This document shows positions 38,451-48,116 of a stretch of 64,000 bases of DNA, one piece after another. The notes below the pieces were generated by a model. That model saw nothing but the letters and a program-made list of their open reading frames with translations. It was not told the origin of the DNA and did no database searches. This stretch comes from Solimonas aquatica (lineage in GTDB: Bacteria > Pseudomonadota > Gammaproteobacteria > Nevskiales > Nevskiaceae): positions 248,001 through 312,000 of the forward strand of contig NZ_FOFS01000001.1 in assembly GCF_900111015.1 (NCBI RefSeq), given 5' to 3'. The position numbers were made by a program, and so were the translations under genes. The first letter of the stretch is position 1, and each line of letters opens with the position of its first letter.

Positions 38451-39623
38451 ATGTCACTGCAGAATGCGCTGGATGCGCTGCTCAAATCCGCCACCGACAA
38501 GGGCGAGGTGCCCGGCGTGGTGGCCATGCTCACGGATCGCGAGCAGACGCTTTATGAAGGGGCTTTCGGCCTGCGCCGCCTGGGTTCGTCGGCGGCCATG
38601 AGTGTCGACACTGTGGTGCTGATTGCCTCGATGACCAAGGCCCTGACCTCAACCGCCGCCCTGCAACTGGTGGAGCGCGGCCTGCTGGACCTGGAAAGCC
38701 CGGCTTCGCGCTGGTTGCCGGATCTGGGCGCGGTGCAGGTGCTGGAAGGTTTTGATGCACAGGGCCAGCCGCGCCTGCGCGCGCCCAAGCGTGCCATCAC
38801 GCTCAAGCATCTGCTCACGCACACGGCCGGCTTCGGCTACGAATTCTTGAGTCAGGACATCAAGACCTGGCAGGCGGTCACCGGCACGCCGGGCTTCAGC
38901 AGCAGCAGTTACGCCAGCATCAAGACGCCGCTGCTGTTTGATCCCGGCGAACGCTGGGAATACGGCGTCAGCACCGACTGGGTGGGCATGCTGGTGCAGA
39001 AGCTCAGCGGCATGAAGCTCAGCGATTACTTCGCCGAGCATCTGTTCGCGCCGCTGGGCATGCGCGACACCGCCATCAGCATGCGCCCGGACATGCGGGC
39101 ACGCCTGGCCAGCATTCATGCGCGTCTGCCGGACGGCAATCTGGTGCCCATGGAGCTGGAGTTGCCGCAGCAGCCGGAAACCGAGATGGGCGGGCAGGCG
39201 CTTTACGGCACCGCCGGCGACTATCTGAAATTCATCCGCATGATTCTCAGGCAAGGGCAGGGCGAGCATGGCCGCGTGCTCAAGCCCGAGACCGTGGCGG
39301 CGATGAGCCGTGATCAGCTGGGCGGTCTGCAGGTGCCGTCGATCCACAGTATCGATCCGCAGTTCTCCAATGACCTGCCGATGCCCGAGGGCAATCCGCA
39401 GCTGTGGAGCCTGGCCTTCATGATCAACAGCAAGCCGCTGCCCACGGGCCGCAAGGCTGGCAGCCTGAGCTGGGCGGGTCTGAGCAATTGCTATTACTGG
39501 ATCGACCCGGCCAGCGGCATCGGCGGCGTGTATCTCACGCAGATTCTGCCGTTTGCCGATGTGAAGTCCTTGCCCCTGAACTTTGCTTTCGAAGCGACGG
39601 CGTATCAGCAGCTGAGCCGCTGA
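38451..39623 (+). CDS. Class C beta-lactamase-family serine hydrolase (EstB-like)
   Basis: 390 residues, no signal peptide, so probably cytoplasmic. Active-site S60-x-x-K63 in LIASMTKALTS, Y171 in WEYGVSTDW, and a late LSWAGLSNCYYW segment in place of the KTG box. Absence of a signal peptide and the WAG pattern favour an esterase/amidase over a true beta-lactamase. Preceded by a good ribosome site (AAGGGGAGA). Divergent from the molybdoenzyme operon, so its substrate may be related. Confidence 0.9.
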   Translation: MSLQNALDALLKSATDKGEVPGVVAMLTDREQTLYEGAFGLRRLGSSAAMSVDTVVLIASMTKALTSTAALQLVERGLLDLESPASRWLPDLGAVQVLEGFDAQGQPRLRAPKRAITLKHLLTHTAGFGYEFLSQDIKTWQAVTGTPGFSSSSYASIKTPLLFDPGERWEYGVSTDWVGMLVQKLSGMKLSDYFAEHLFAPLGMRDTAISMRPDMRARLASIHARLPDGNLVPMELELPQQPETEMGGQALYGTAGDYLKFIRMILRQGQGEHGRVLKPETVAAMSRDQLGGLQVPSIHSIDPQFSNDLPMPEGNPQLWSLAFMINSKPLPTGRKAGSLSWAGLSNCYYWIDPASGIGGVYLTQILPFADVKSLPLNFAFEATAYQQLSR

Positions 39624-39668
39624 GACCCGCAGCGCCAGCGGAAGACATGGCGCGCGAGTTCCCGGGAT

Positions 39669-40427
39669 TTAAGCGCCCCGTTCAAAGCGCTGCAGGCTGC
39701 GGAATACCCATGAGGGGCTGGCGCCGAAGCAGGCTTTGTAGCAGTGGCTGAAATGCGCTGCGTCGGCGAAGCCGGCGTCCAGCGCCGAGCGCGTCATATT
39801 GTCGCTGCCGTGCAGCTCGCCGGCGGCCAGCAGCAGTCTTTTCCAGGTGCGGTAGCGCCGATACGCCACGCCGGTTTCCGCCTTGAACAGATGCAGCAGA
39901 CGCGAAGGCGAGAGGTTCACCAGCTGCGCCAGATCTTCCTGCGAGGGATTTTCGCGGCAGCGTGAGCCGATGGTGGCCAGCACCTGCTGCAGCCGGTTTG
40001 CGCCATCCGTCGCCGGAGCCGTGGTGGCGGGCAGCAAGTTCTCGACTTCGTGTCTCATCGCCTGCTTGTCCAGACCGCTTTCGTACATGTGCACGAAGGC
40101 TTCACGCAGCCTGGGCTGTTGAATCCTGGCGAAGCGATGCTGCGCCACCGGCGGAAACTGCTGAACCAGCGCGGGATGCAGCGAGCCGTCGCGTTCCACG
40201 AACAGCTTGCCCAGCACCGAGCCGCAGGCATCGATCTCATGCGAGACGCCTGCTGGCACCACGGCGGCCTCGCAGCTCTGCCAGGGCCCGTTGCGCAGAC
40301 GGATCAGAAAGGGGCGGTACAGGCCCACCAGCAAGGCCGGTGCGGCGTGCAGACGCGGCTCCAGATGCTGCAGCGGCCCAAAGTAAAGAACGCTATCCGG
40401 CCACAGGAACAAATGCGAAGGCAACAT
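39669..40427 (-). CDS. AraC-family transcriptional regulator
   Basis: 252 residues. N-terminal cupin-like sensor and C-terminal double helix-turn-helix of about 100 residues (NPSQEDLAQLVNLSPSRLLHLF, then MTRSALDAGFADAAHFSHCY). Tail-to-tail with the serine hydrolase (45-base gap) and divergent from the DUF3047 gene. Likely regulates one of these; ligand unknown. Confidence 0.9.
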   Translation of the reverse strand: MLPSHLFLWPDSVLYFGPLQHLEPRLHAAPALLVGLYRPFLIRLRNGPWQSCEAAVVPAGVSHEIDACGSVLGKLFVERDGSLHPALVQQFPPVAQHRFARIQQPRLREAFVHMYESGLDKQAMRHEVENLLPATTAPATDGANRLQQVLATIGSRCRENPSQEDLAQLVNLSPSRLLHLFKAETGVAYRRYRTWKRLLLAAGELHGSDNMTRSALDAGFADAAHFSHCYKACFGASPSWVFRSLQRFERGA

Positions 40428-40565
40428 TCGCGCTCCATGTACTCGTGCACGGCTGAAGGCTTTGATGATGACAGCTCAGCCGGAATGTACAAGCAAGACA
40501 AGGCCGCCGGACTGTAAAGTCCTGCGGCACAGAACCGGCTCATCCGGGCCAGCGGGGAGATCCAG

Positions 40566-41732
40566 ATGCAGATGGAAAAAGACAGCCTGGCGGCGGCGTC
40601 GGGTGAAGTGTTCTCGGGCCTGCTTTCGTTTGATCAGTTCGAGCAGACGCTCTGCGCCGACATCGCCGCGCTGGTGCCCGACAGCGTGCAAGGCTTTCTC
40701 AGTCTGTTCCTGTCGTGGCGACAAGGCCCGTGGGTGGACACCGGCTGGTCGGTGCAGGAAGGCGAAGAGTTCACGCTGCTTCTCAACGGCAAGGCCTGGC
40801 TGTCCCGCACCTACAACCTGAGTTACCCGGCAGCGCTTGCCACCTGGCTGCGCATCGGTGAGCAGGGCCCGATCTTCCGCAGCGGACAGGACAGCCTGAG
40901 CTTTCGGGCGCAGCACAGCGGCCGCCTGTACGCCAAGCTGTATCCGCGCGAACGCTGGCTGGACCGCAGCGGGGCTTATCTGGGCGATCCGCCGCCGGTG
41001 AATCCCGACGAAGGCGGCGGTGTGAATCTGGCGCTGCTGCGCTGGGCGCCCGGCGTGTCAGCGCGGCAAGGTCTTGCGCGGATACTCGAACGCAATCCCG
41101 AGTCGCGCTGGGCACAAGCCGAACAGCAGCGCATCCGTGATCCAGGCCCCGGACTGCCGGCGGGCTGGCAGGACCTATGGGAGCTGGCGCCGTCGCGGAT
41201 GTTCACCGAAGTGGCGCCGGAAAAAGCGCCGCTGGCACCAGCGCGTGCCATCCGCGTGCAGATGCACGATGAGGTGGCGATTCTGCAGAAGGCGGCGAAC
41301 TTTGCCTTGCGTCCGGGCACCACGCTGCAATGGGCCTGGCGGATCGACGCGCTGCCTTCGCTGGTGGCGGAAAACAGTCTTCCGACGCATGACTATCTGA
41401 GTGTTGCGGTGGAGTTCGACAACGGCCGGGACCTCAGTTATTTCTGGAGTCGCGATCTGCCGGTGGGCACACATTTCCATTGTCCCTTGCCCGGATGGAG
41501 TCACCGCGAAACGCATCTGGTGGCGCGCAAGGGCACCGAGCAACTGGGCCAATGGCTGCAGGAATCGCGCGACGTATACGCGGACTACGCGGAAGCCATC
41601 GGCGGCCCGGCGCCGCAACGGATCGTGCGGATCTGGCTGATCGGCGTGAGCCTGTTCCAGCACGGCAAAGGCAGCGGTGAGTTCGGCGCGTTCAGCTTGG
41701 CCTGCGGCCAGGAACGGCTTGAATTGGGGTGA
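40566..41732 (+). CDS. DUF3047-domain protein of unknown function
   Basis: 388 residues. N-terminal half is unrecognised. From about residue 190 the sequence matches DUF3047: LQWAWRIDALPS, DYLSVAVEFDNGRDLSYFWS, HLVARKGTEQLGQWLQESRDVYADYAEA and IGVSLFQHGKGSGEFG. DUF3047 alone is often secreted, but no signal peptide is visible here. Alternative start ATG 40572. Head-to-head with the AraC gene 138 bases away. Confidence 0.75.
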   Translation: MQMEKDSLAAASGEVFSGLLSFDQFEQTLCADIAALVPDSVQGFLSLFLSWRQGPWVDTGWSVQEGEEFTLLLNGKAWLSRTYNLSYPAALATWLRIGEQGPIFRSGQDSLSFRAQHSGRLYAKLYPRERWLDRSGAYLGDPPPVNPDEGGGVNLALLRWAPGVSARQGLARILERNPESRWAQAEQQRIRDPGPGLPAGWQDLWELAPSRMFTEVAPEKAPLAPARAIRVQMHDEVAILQKAANFALRPGTTLQWAWRIDALPSLVAENSLPTHDYLSVAVEFDNGRDLSYFWSRDLPVGTHFHCPLPGWSHRETHLVARKGTEQLGQWLQESRDVYADYAEAIGGPAPQRIVRIWLIGVSLFQHGKGSGEFGAFSLACGQERLELG

Positions 41733-42084
41733 CGGCGGGCATGGTGATATTGTTCATAATGTATATTATGTAAAGTAACATCATAAGTGATATTGCGGCT
41801 CTAATCGACGCGTTGGTTCTAGGACTGCTACGGGCTCGGTTGTCGCCCTCTAAGGGTGGATTGCCTTCGGGCACGAAATTGCTGCCCAGTCTTCATCGTG
41901 GCACCGAGCTCTTGCCCTCGACATCGCCTTACAGGCAACGGCTTAGCTGAACTCGCTTCAAAGATGAAAAGACCTGTACGACGTATGCGGCCAGTCTCAG
42001 AAGTGCGTCAGCTGGATTTCCTCGCCCAAGCGAAGGACGGAATTGTTCACTCACCTGCTTTCTCGCAATGCTCGCCGGACTAGC
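41733..42084. other. AT-richer stretch without a convincing gene
   Basis: About 350 bases. Around 41750-41800 the sequence is notably AT-rich and includes CATAAT-GTAT-ATTATG, a perfect inverted repeat. Open frames give no recognisable protein. It marks the edge of a less GC-rich segment running to about 44700. Confidence 0.5.
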
Positions 42085-42315
42085 TCAGGCCTCTCGAGCA
42101 GGATCGAAGTGGGCTCCACCGAGGACCTCTAAATCATGCGCGAAATCAGCAAACAGTGTCCCATGACCCCACACGTTGTTGTTGTTCAGCCGGGACTTCA
42201 AAAGGACCGCGACAGCGATGCGCAACTTCTCTTGCTCGGTGTTGCACAGAACTATCTGCATGAAACCTATCAGGCGTCCTTCGGTGTGATCGCGAGCGCC
42301 TAACGACCGGCGCAT
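42085..42315 (-). CDS. Hypothetical small protein
   Basis: Up to 76 residues (start 42315, or an internal ATG giving MQIVLCNTEQEKLRIAVAV). Composition is protein-like, with NNNNVWGHGTLFADFAHDLE in the second half, and codons look plausible. I do not recognise a family. A competing 55-codon frame lies on the plus strand (42136-42304), so the real gene, if any, is uncertain. It is encoded on the same strand as the ABC-F gene 119 bases upstream. Confidence 0.35.
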   Translation of the reverse strand: MRRSLGARDHTEGRLIGFMQIVLCNTEQEKLRIAVAVLLKSRLNNNNVWGHGTLFADFAHDLEVLGGAHFDPAREA

Positions 42316-42434
42316 ACGCCGGATCAGGCTTCCACTTTAGAGATCGTCTGCAACGTCTGCGTCGAACTCCCTCTGCGTGGCACAGTGTTGGGGCCTAGCG
42401 CCTCCAACCATCCCGGTTAGAGCGTAGAAACTCC

Positions 42435-44063
42435 TCACTGGCCAGGGTGGAGGCCCGGCGCTTCGTGGCCCGTGCGTGCCACGTATTCCGTATAGCCCCC
42501 GCTGTACTGATGGACACCGTCTGGGGTCAGTTCCAGGACGCGGTTCGAGAGCGCGGCCAGGAAGTGGCGATCATGCGAGACAAACAGCATGGCGCCCTCG
42601 AATTTAACCAGAGATGCGACCAGCATTTCTTTTGTGGCCATGTCGAGATGGTTCGTCGGCTCGTCGAGCACCAGGAAGTTCGGTGGGTCGAACAGCATCT
42701 TGGCCATGACCAAACGGGCCTTCTCACCGCCCGACAGCACGCGGCAAGGCTTGTCGACGTCGTCACCGGAGAACCCGAAGCACCCGGCCAGCGAGCGAAG
42801 CGAACCCTGCCCGGCCGCAGGGAATGAACCACTCAGCGATTCGAGGACCGTGTCGTCGCCGTGGAGCAGGTCCATGGCGTGCTGGGAGAAGTAACCCATG
42901 CGGACGCTGGCGCCCAACGTCACGCTGCCCTGGTCCGGCTCGGTAGCGCCTGCCACCAGCTTGAGCAGCGTGGATTTGCCCGCGCCGTTGGCGCCCAGGA
43001 CGCACCAGCGTTCCTTCCGCCGCAGCTGGAAATCGAACGCCGCATAGATGGCTTGGCTGCCATAGCTCTTGTGGACGTTCTTGAGGTTCGCCACCTCATC
43101 GCCCGAGCGCGGCGGGCTGCGGAATTCGAACTGGACCGACTCGCGCCGCCGCGGTGGCTCCACCCGCTCAATCTTGTCCAGCTTTTTCACCCGGCTCTGG
43201 ACCTGGGCGGCGTGTGAGGCGCGCGCCTTGAAACGCTCGATGAACTTGATCTCCTTGGCAAGCCTCGCCTGCTGCCGATCGAACTGGGCTTGGCGCTGCC
43301 GCTCGCTCACCGCGCGCTGTTGCTCATAGAAATCGAAGTTGCCCGAGTAAGTGATGAGTTCGCCGCCATCGATCTCCACGACCTTGCCGATGATGCGGTT
43401 CATGAACTCGCGGTCGTGCGAGGTCATCAGCAACGCGCCCTCGTAGGCCTTGAGGAAGTCCTCCAGCCAGATCAGGCTCTCGAGGTCGAGATGGTTGCTC
43501 GGCTCGTCGAGCAGCATGGCGTCGGGGCGCATCAGCAGGATGCGGGCGAGGGCCACGCGCATCTTCCATCCGCCGGAGAGCAAGCCGACGTCCCCGTCCA
43601 TGCGTTCCTGGCTGAAGCTCAGGCCAGCCAGCACCTCACGCGCCCGGGCATCTAGTGCGTAGCCGTCCAGCTCCTGGAAGCGGCCCTGCACGTCGCCATA
43701 GCGTTCGACGATGGCATCCATGTCGGCCGCTTGCGCTGGATCGACCATCGCCGCCTCGAGCCTGGCCATCTCGGTGGCCAGCGTACTCAGAGGCCCGATG
43801 CCATCCATCACCGCCGCCACCGCGCTCACACCCGACATCTCGCCGACATCCTGGCTGAAATAGCCGATGGTCATGCCGGGCTCGATCGTCACCCTGCCGT
43901 CGCCGGGCTCCTCCTCGCCGGTAATCATCCTAAACAGCGTCGTCTTGCCGGCACCGTTAGGCCCGACGAGGCCGACCTTCTCTCCCTTCTGGACACTCAT
44001 CGACGCGTCGATGAACAGGATCTGATGGCCGTTCTGCTTGCTGATGTTATCCAGTCGAATCAT
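42435..44063 (-). CDS. ABC-F family ATPase
   Basis: 542 residues with two ABC domains and no membrane spans. First domain: GPNGAGKTTLF (34-44), LSGGWKMRVALAR, LLDEPSNHLD. Second: GANGAGKSTLLK, LSGGEKARLVMAK, LDEPTNHLD. Between them is a charged linker (RLAKEIKFIERFKARASHAA) typical of ABC-F, which acts on the ribosome in translation or antibiotic protection rather than transport. The signature LSGGW in domain one is slightly unusual. It sits alone in a low-density segment, suggesting acquisition; the exact subfamily cannot be set. Confidence 0.92.
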   Translation of the reverse strand: MIRLDNISKQNGHQILFIDASMSVQKGEKVGLVGPNGAGKTTLFRMITGEEEPGDGRVTIEPGMTIGYFSQDVGEMSGVSAVAAVMDGIGPLSTLATEMARLEAAMVDPAQAADMDAIVERYGDVQGRFQELDGYALDARAREVLAGLSFSQERMDGDVGLLSGGWKMRVALARILLMRPDAMLLDEPSNHLDLESLIWLEDFLKAYEGALLMTSHDREFMNRIIGKVVEIDGGELITYSGNFDFYEQQRAVSERQRQAQFDRQQARLAKEIKFIERFKARASHAAQVQSRVKKLDKIERVEPPRRRESVQFEFRSPPRSGDEVANLKNVHKSYGSQAIYAAFDFQLRRKERWCVLGANGAGKSTLLKLVAGATEPDQGSVTLGASVRMGYFSQHAMDLLHGDDTVLESLSGSFPAAGQGSLRSLAGCFGFSGDDVDKPCRVLSGGEKARLVMAKMLFDPPNFLVLDEPTNHLDMATKEMLVASLVKFEGAMLFVSHDRHFLAALSNRVLELTPDGVHQYSGGYTEYVARTGHEAPGLHPGQ

Positions 44064-44706
44064 GAGTTTCGCACTGACTGGAGGACGCGGTGGCGCACGT
44101 CGTGCACGACGCGACCGTGCTGCCTGGCCTCGGGGGGCTGCCTGAATGCTGGTGTGTAAGGCGCTCTATCACTCATTGGTCTTCCGAAAGGGCGGCGCGA
44201 GTGCCTGCCCAAGCCTATTTTCGGGCATACACAACTTTTTTGGATTGAAAATGAATTCGTTGTGCTTTCCATACCTGATCACGAAAGTCATCCAGATTGA
44301 TGGCGCCCCGGGCCGTATCCGGCGCGCATACGGAAAGCACGATTGAAGGTGGATGGATCGGCAAAGCCCGGCGAGTACGCCACTTCGCTGGCGCTCATGT
44401 CGCTGCCCAGTCGTTCTCAGGCAACATCGATGTTGGCACAAAAGAGCCGGTCATCTCGCCTGCTCTACCGCTGATAAAGGCCGGGTTATCGCTATGGCTA
44501 ATACAGCCTATTGAGCTGCCACAGCCAGCCACCACGTCCTCGCCACATCCATCTGTTCGGTAGCAGACCGACCACGCGCACCGCATGCGGAAGGATGTTC
44601 TTGTCCTCATCGAGCCGGACGTGCGCCTTCGACCTCTCTGGGCATTGGCCCGCCATCCGGGTGCCGGCGGCGTCGCGCCGGCGGTATCACCATCGGAGCG
44701 CGCCTC
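44064..44706. other. Intergenic stretch without a recognised gene
   Basis: About 640 bases between the ABC-F start and DUF3309. Frames on both strands are short and unrecognised. A minus-strand frame ending near 44169 (MTFVIRYGKHNEFIFNPKK) has protein-like composition and could be a remnant, but there is no start signal or family match I can support. Base composition is lower in GC than the flanking genes. Confidence 0.5.
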
Positions 44707-44862
44707 ATGCTCGGCACCATTTTGTTGATCGTCCTGGTCCTGTTCCTCATCGGCGCCCTGCCCTCGTGGCCGCACAGCAGGAGCTGGGGCTACTACCCCA
44801 GCAGCGGTCTGGGCATCGTCATCATCATAGTCGTGATCCTGCTGCTGACCGGACGCATCTAG
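44707..44862 (+). CDS. DUF3309 small membrane protein
   Basis: 51 residues: a hydrophobic start MLGTILLIVLVLFLIGALP, the middle SWPHSRSWGYYPSSGLG and a second hydrophobic helix IVIIIVVILLLTGRI. The W/GYYPSGG-like centre between two helices is the DUF3309 pattern. Function unknown; such proteins often sit near stress genes, and a BON-domain protein follows after 103 bases. Confidence 0.85.
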   Translation: MLGTILLIVLVLFLIGALPSWPHSRSWGYYPSSGLGIVIIIVVILLLTGRI

Positions 44863-44965
44863 CTCAAGCCGGCAGGCACCCGACGCAAGATCCGCAGAGC
44901 GGCGCTGTTCCCGCACTGCGGCTGATTTCATCATCTGGCCGTTGATCCGGCCAACGGAGTAAACC

Positions 44966-45574
44966 ATGCACACCTCACCGTCTGGCAATTTCCTCTGGCG
45001 CAGGACCCTCATCGCCGCCAGCCTCGCGCTGGGCCTCAACGCCGCCGCACAGGCCGGCGACACCGCACCGCCGGAGCCGCATAGCGACAGCGTCGGCGCC
45101 GCCATCACCGACACCGCCATCACCGCGAATGTCAAAGCCAAGCTCCTCGGCGTGGAAGGCCTGAAGCACTCCAACATCAGCGTCACCACGACCAACGGTG
45201 TGGTCACGCTCAGCGGAACGGCGTCGAGCGCCAAGGCCAAGGCCACCGCGGAGCAGATCGCCAGCCGCATCAACGGCGTCAAGAGCGTGGATGACCAGCT
45301 GCAGGCCGGCACGCAGAGCGGCATGGACAAGATGGCGCACAAGACCGAGCGGGTCGCCTCGGACAGCTGGATCACCACCAAGGTGAAGTCCGAGCTGATG
45401 GCCGACAGCGTCAGCAAGGGCTTCGAAGTGAGCGTCAGCACCTCGCACGGCGTGGTGATGCTCAAGGGCGATCTGCTGAGCCAGGACGCGATCGATCACG
45501 TCAAGGCCCTGGCCGGCAAGGTCAAGGGTGTGAAAAGCGTGGATACCTCGCTGCTGAGAATCGCCGGCAACTGA
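44966..45574 (+). CDS. BON-domain periplasmic protein, OsmY-like
   Basis: 202 residues. Signal peptide about 1-30 (LIAASLALGLNAAAQAG), then two BON domains at about 45-113 and 128-200, each with the ITxxVKxxL start, VTTTNGVVTLSG or VSTSHGVVMLKG core, and VKGVKSVD end. BON proteins bind phospholipid and are induced by osmotic or envelope stress. A hairpin follows the stop. Confidence 0.92.
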   Translation: MHTSPSGNFLWRRTLIAASLALGLNAAAQAGDTAPPEPHSDSVGAAITDTAITANVKAKLLGVEGLKHSNISVTTTNGVVTLSGTASSAKAKATAEQIASRINGVKSVDDQLQAGTQSGMDKMAHKTERVASDSWITTKVKSELMADSVSKGFEVSVSTSHGVVMLKGDLLSQDAIDHVKALAGKVKGVKSVDTSLLRIAGN

Positions 45575-45592
45575 GGTGCTCTGCTGCCAAAG

Positions 45593-45618
45593 GCGCTCGC
45601 ATCGTAAGATGCGGGCGC
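45593..45618 (+). terminator. Hairpin after the BON gene, possible terminator
   Basis: GCGCTCGCATC-GTAA-GATGCGGGCGC, an 11-base-pair stem with one mismatch, 18 bases after the stop. There is no T-run, so it may be a processing or mRNA-protecting stem rather than an intrinsic terminator. Confidence 0.4.
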
Positions 45619-45661
45619 ATCGCTGCGTCTGCGAGATGTTGGGCACTGCCAAGGAGGCGTC

Positions 45662-46990
45662 ATGTCGCTCAAGCACTGCGTCCTGCCATTGTTGCTGACC
45701 GTCTCCGCCGTGGCCGGCGCGGGCGATGCGCAATTCACGATCGCCGACGGCACCGGCCCCCACCCGATTCTGCCGCCGCCGGAAAAATCCTGGCTGCCCA
45801 CCTTGAACATCGCTCCGGCCAAGGGCTGGTTGCAGGGCGCCAAGCCGCAGGCGGCGGCCGGAATGGCGGTGAAGGCTTTCGCCACCAATCTGGATCATCC
45901 GCGCTGGCTGTATGTGCTGCCCAATGGCGATGTGCTGGTCGCCGAAACCGACGCGCCCGCCAAACCGCAGGACAGCAAAGGCCTCAGGGGCTGGATCCAG
46001 AAGAAGGTGATGAAGCACGCCGGCAGCGGCGCAAGCCCGAGCGCCGATCGCATCAGCCTGCTGCGCGACCGTGACGGCGACGGCATCGCCGAGACGCGCA
46101 GCGTGTTCCTGCAGGGCCTGCACTCGCCCTTGGGCATGGCGCTGATCGGCAAGGAACTGTTCGTCGCCAACACCGATGCGGTGCTGCGCTTTCACTATGA
46201 GACCGGACAGACGCAGATCCAGACGCCGGGCAGCCGGCTCACCGAACTGCCGGCGGGCGCGATCAACCATCACTGGACCAAGAGCCTGATCGCCAGCGCC
46301 GACGGCAGCAAGCTCTACGTCGGCGTCGGCTCCAACAGCAATGTGGCGGAAAACGGTCTCGCCGCCGAACAGGAACGTGCGGCGGTGTGGGAAATCGATG
46401 TCGGCAGCGGCCGTCATCGCCTCTTCGCCTCCGGCCTGCGCAATCCGGTGGGCCTGGCCTGGGAGCCGCAGAGCGGCGCGCTGTGGGTGGCCGTGAACGA
46501 GCGCGACGAACTCGGCGGCGATCTGGTGCCGGACTACATGACCGCGCTTCGCGAGGGCGCGTTTTACGGCTGGCCCTACAGCTATTACGGACCGCATCTG
46601 GACGAACGGGTGCAGCCGCAAAATCCGGCGCTGGTCGCGCAGGCCCAGGTGCCCGACTATGCGCTGGGCCCGCATACCGCCTCACTGGGCCTGTGCTCCG
46701 CCCAGGGTGCGCGGCTGCCGCCGGCATTCGGCGATGGCATGTTCGTCGCGCAACACGGCTCCTGGAACCGCAAGCCGCGCAGCGGTTACAAGGTCATCTT
46801 CGTGCCCTTCGCTGACGGCGTGCCGGTCGCGCCGCCGCTCGATGTGCTGAGCGGTTTTCTGGATGCCGAGGGCCGGGCGCAGGGACGTCCGGTGGGCCTG
46901 GCCATCGACGGCCGGGGCGGCCTGCTGGTCGCCGACGATGTCGGCAACACGATCTGGCGCCTCAGCACCAGCCCGCAGCCGGCGCCCTAG
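45662..46990 (+). CDS. Sorbosone dehydrogenase-like beta-propeller protein
   Basis: 442 residues. N-terminal signal ([18 protein letters not shown]), then a six-blade propeller of the PQQ-dependent soluble glucose/sorbosone dehydrogenase type: [55 protein letters not shown]-like [18 protein letters not shown]. The family binds PQQ or is orphan; PQQ genes are not in this window. Likely periplasmic. Gap of 87 bases from BON. Confidence 0.88.
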   Translation: MSLKHCVLPLLLTVSAVAGAGDAQFTIADGTGPHPILPPPEKSWLPTLNIAPAKGWLQGAKPQAAAGMAVKAFATNLDHPRWLYVLPNGDVLVAETDAPAKPQDSKGLRGWIQKKVMKHAGSGASPSADRISLLRDRDGDGIAETRSVFLQGLHSPLGMALIGKELFVANTDAVLRFHYETGQTQIQTPGSRLTELPAGAINHHWTKSLIASADGSKLYVGVGSNSNVAENGLAAEQERAAVWEIDVGSGRHRLFASGLRNPVGLAWEPQSGALWVAVNERDELGGDLVPDYMTALREGAFYGWPYSYYGPHLDERVQPQNPALVAQAQVPDYALGPHTASLGLCSAQGARLPPAFGDGMFVAQHGSWNRKPRSGYKVIFVPFADGVPVAPPLDVLSGFLDAEGRAQGRPVGLAIDGRGGLLVADDVGNTIWRLSTSPQPAP

Positions 46991-47111
46991 GCCCGCGGGT
47001 ACCGTTGGTTAAGTAACGCACCGACAAGCGCTGCGGCGGCTCTTAGGGTCCCGTCTCCTGCCATCTTTCGCCGACCGCACGGCCTGCGAAAAACTCTGAG
47101 GAGACGGATGG

Positions 47112-48116
47112 ATGAAAACGAAACACGAGACCTCCAGCGCTTCGCCACCGATCAGGAAGCGCTCACGCAATGAACTCGATGCCCTGGACGCGGCGGTCGC
47201 GATCAGCCAAGGCCAGGCCGTGGCCTCATTGGGGCCGGGCGGACTGGCGGTGCGTCCCGACGGCTCGCCCTATCAGCCGACCCGCCAGCCCGGCGAGGCG
47301 CAGCGTCTGATCGACCATTACGTGCAGCGCCTGGTCAAGCTGCCCCATGCCTGGATCGCGGTCGGCGCCAACGGTCGCGCCGAGTTCGGTGCCCCTGCGC
47401 TTACGCGGCTGATGTTCGAGATCCAGGAGCGGGAGCGCCGCGATCTGGCGCTGAACCTGCACGACGACATGGGCCAATGGCTGACCGCGATCCAGGCCGA
47501 GGCCGAAGCCATCGGCGCCAGCGCCCTGGCCCGTCACGATGCCTCGGCGCGGCTCGGTGCGCAGGCCATCGCACGCAGCGCCACCCAGGTGCAGCAGGTG
47601 ATCGCGCGCATGCTGCACCGCCTGCATCCCGACTCGCTGACGCAGCCCAACCTCAAGGACAGCCTGCGCGAGCTGGTGGCGCAGTGGCGCAGCCACTATC
47701 CGGCCATCCGCTGCACGCTCAGGCTGAGCGGACGATATGAAGACCTCAGCCAATCGCTGCGCCTGGTGCTGTATCGCGTCACGCAGGAGGCCCTGACCAA
47801 TGTCGCGCGCCACTCGCATGCGCGCGCGGTGAGCGTGAGCATGACGCGCGGCAAGTCTGGCGAGGCCGGCGATTCCGTGTTGCTGACGGTGCTGGACGAT
47901 GGCATCGGCATCAGCGCGCAACCGCCCTCCAGTGGCGGGCGGCACGCCGGGCTGGGTCTGATCGGCATGCGTGAACGGGTGATCGCCGTCGACGGCGAGT
48001 TCAGCCTGAAGAATGCCAGTCCTTGCGGATTGCAGCTGCAGGTGCGTGTGCCGGCCAAGCCACCGCCGATGTCATGCGCGGAGCAGTACGATGAACGCAA
48101 CCGCTTCGTCCGCTGA
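47112..48116 (+). CDS. Soluble histidine kinase, NarX/UhpB-type (HisKA_3)
   Basis: 334 residues with no membrane span. Dimerisation/phosphoacceptor region ERRDLALNLHDDMGQWL with H117, then HATPase with the N-box TQEALTNVARHSHA, DDGIGI and GLGLIGMRERV. The first 100 residues carry no recognised sensor domain. It forms a coupled pair with the response regulator (26-base overlap). ATG 47108 in another frame is not used. Confidence 0.92.
   Translation: MKTKHETSSASPPIRKRSRNELDALDAAVAISQGQAVASLGPGGLAVRPDGSPYQPTRQPGEAQRLIDHYVQRLVKLPHAWIAVGANGRAEFGAPALTRLMFEIQERERRDLALNLHDDMGQWLTAIQAEAEAIGASALARHDASARLGAQAIARSATQVQQVIARMLHRLHPDSLTQPNLKDSLRELVAQWRSHYPAIRCTLRLSGRYEDLSQSLRLVLYRVTQEALTNVARHSHARAVSVSMTRGKSGEAGDSVLLTVLDDGIGISAQPPSSGGRHAGLGLIGMRERVIAVDGEFSLKNASPCGLQLQVRVPAKPPPMSCAEQYDERNRFVR

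Noticed and set aside
38451-39623. True AmpC beta-lactamase
   Set aside because: No signal peptide and no KTG motif; an EstB-like esterase fits better.
42136-42304. Plus-strand 55-codon frame and GCCTAAC at 42298-42304 resembling an integron attC inverse core
   Set aside because: No matching GTTAGGC core follows within a usual attC length (only GTTAGAG near 42417), and there is no integrase. The protein is unrecognised.
44169-44441. Minus-strand frame with MTFVIRYGKHNEFIFNPKK
   Set aside because: Start region is poor and no family is recognised; could be a remnant but cannot be supported as a gene.
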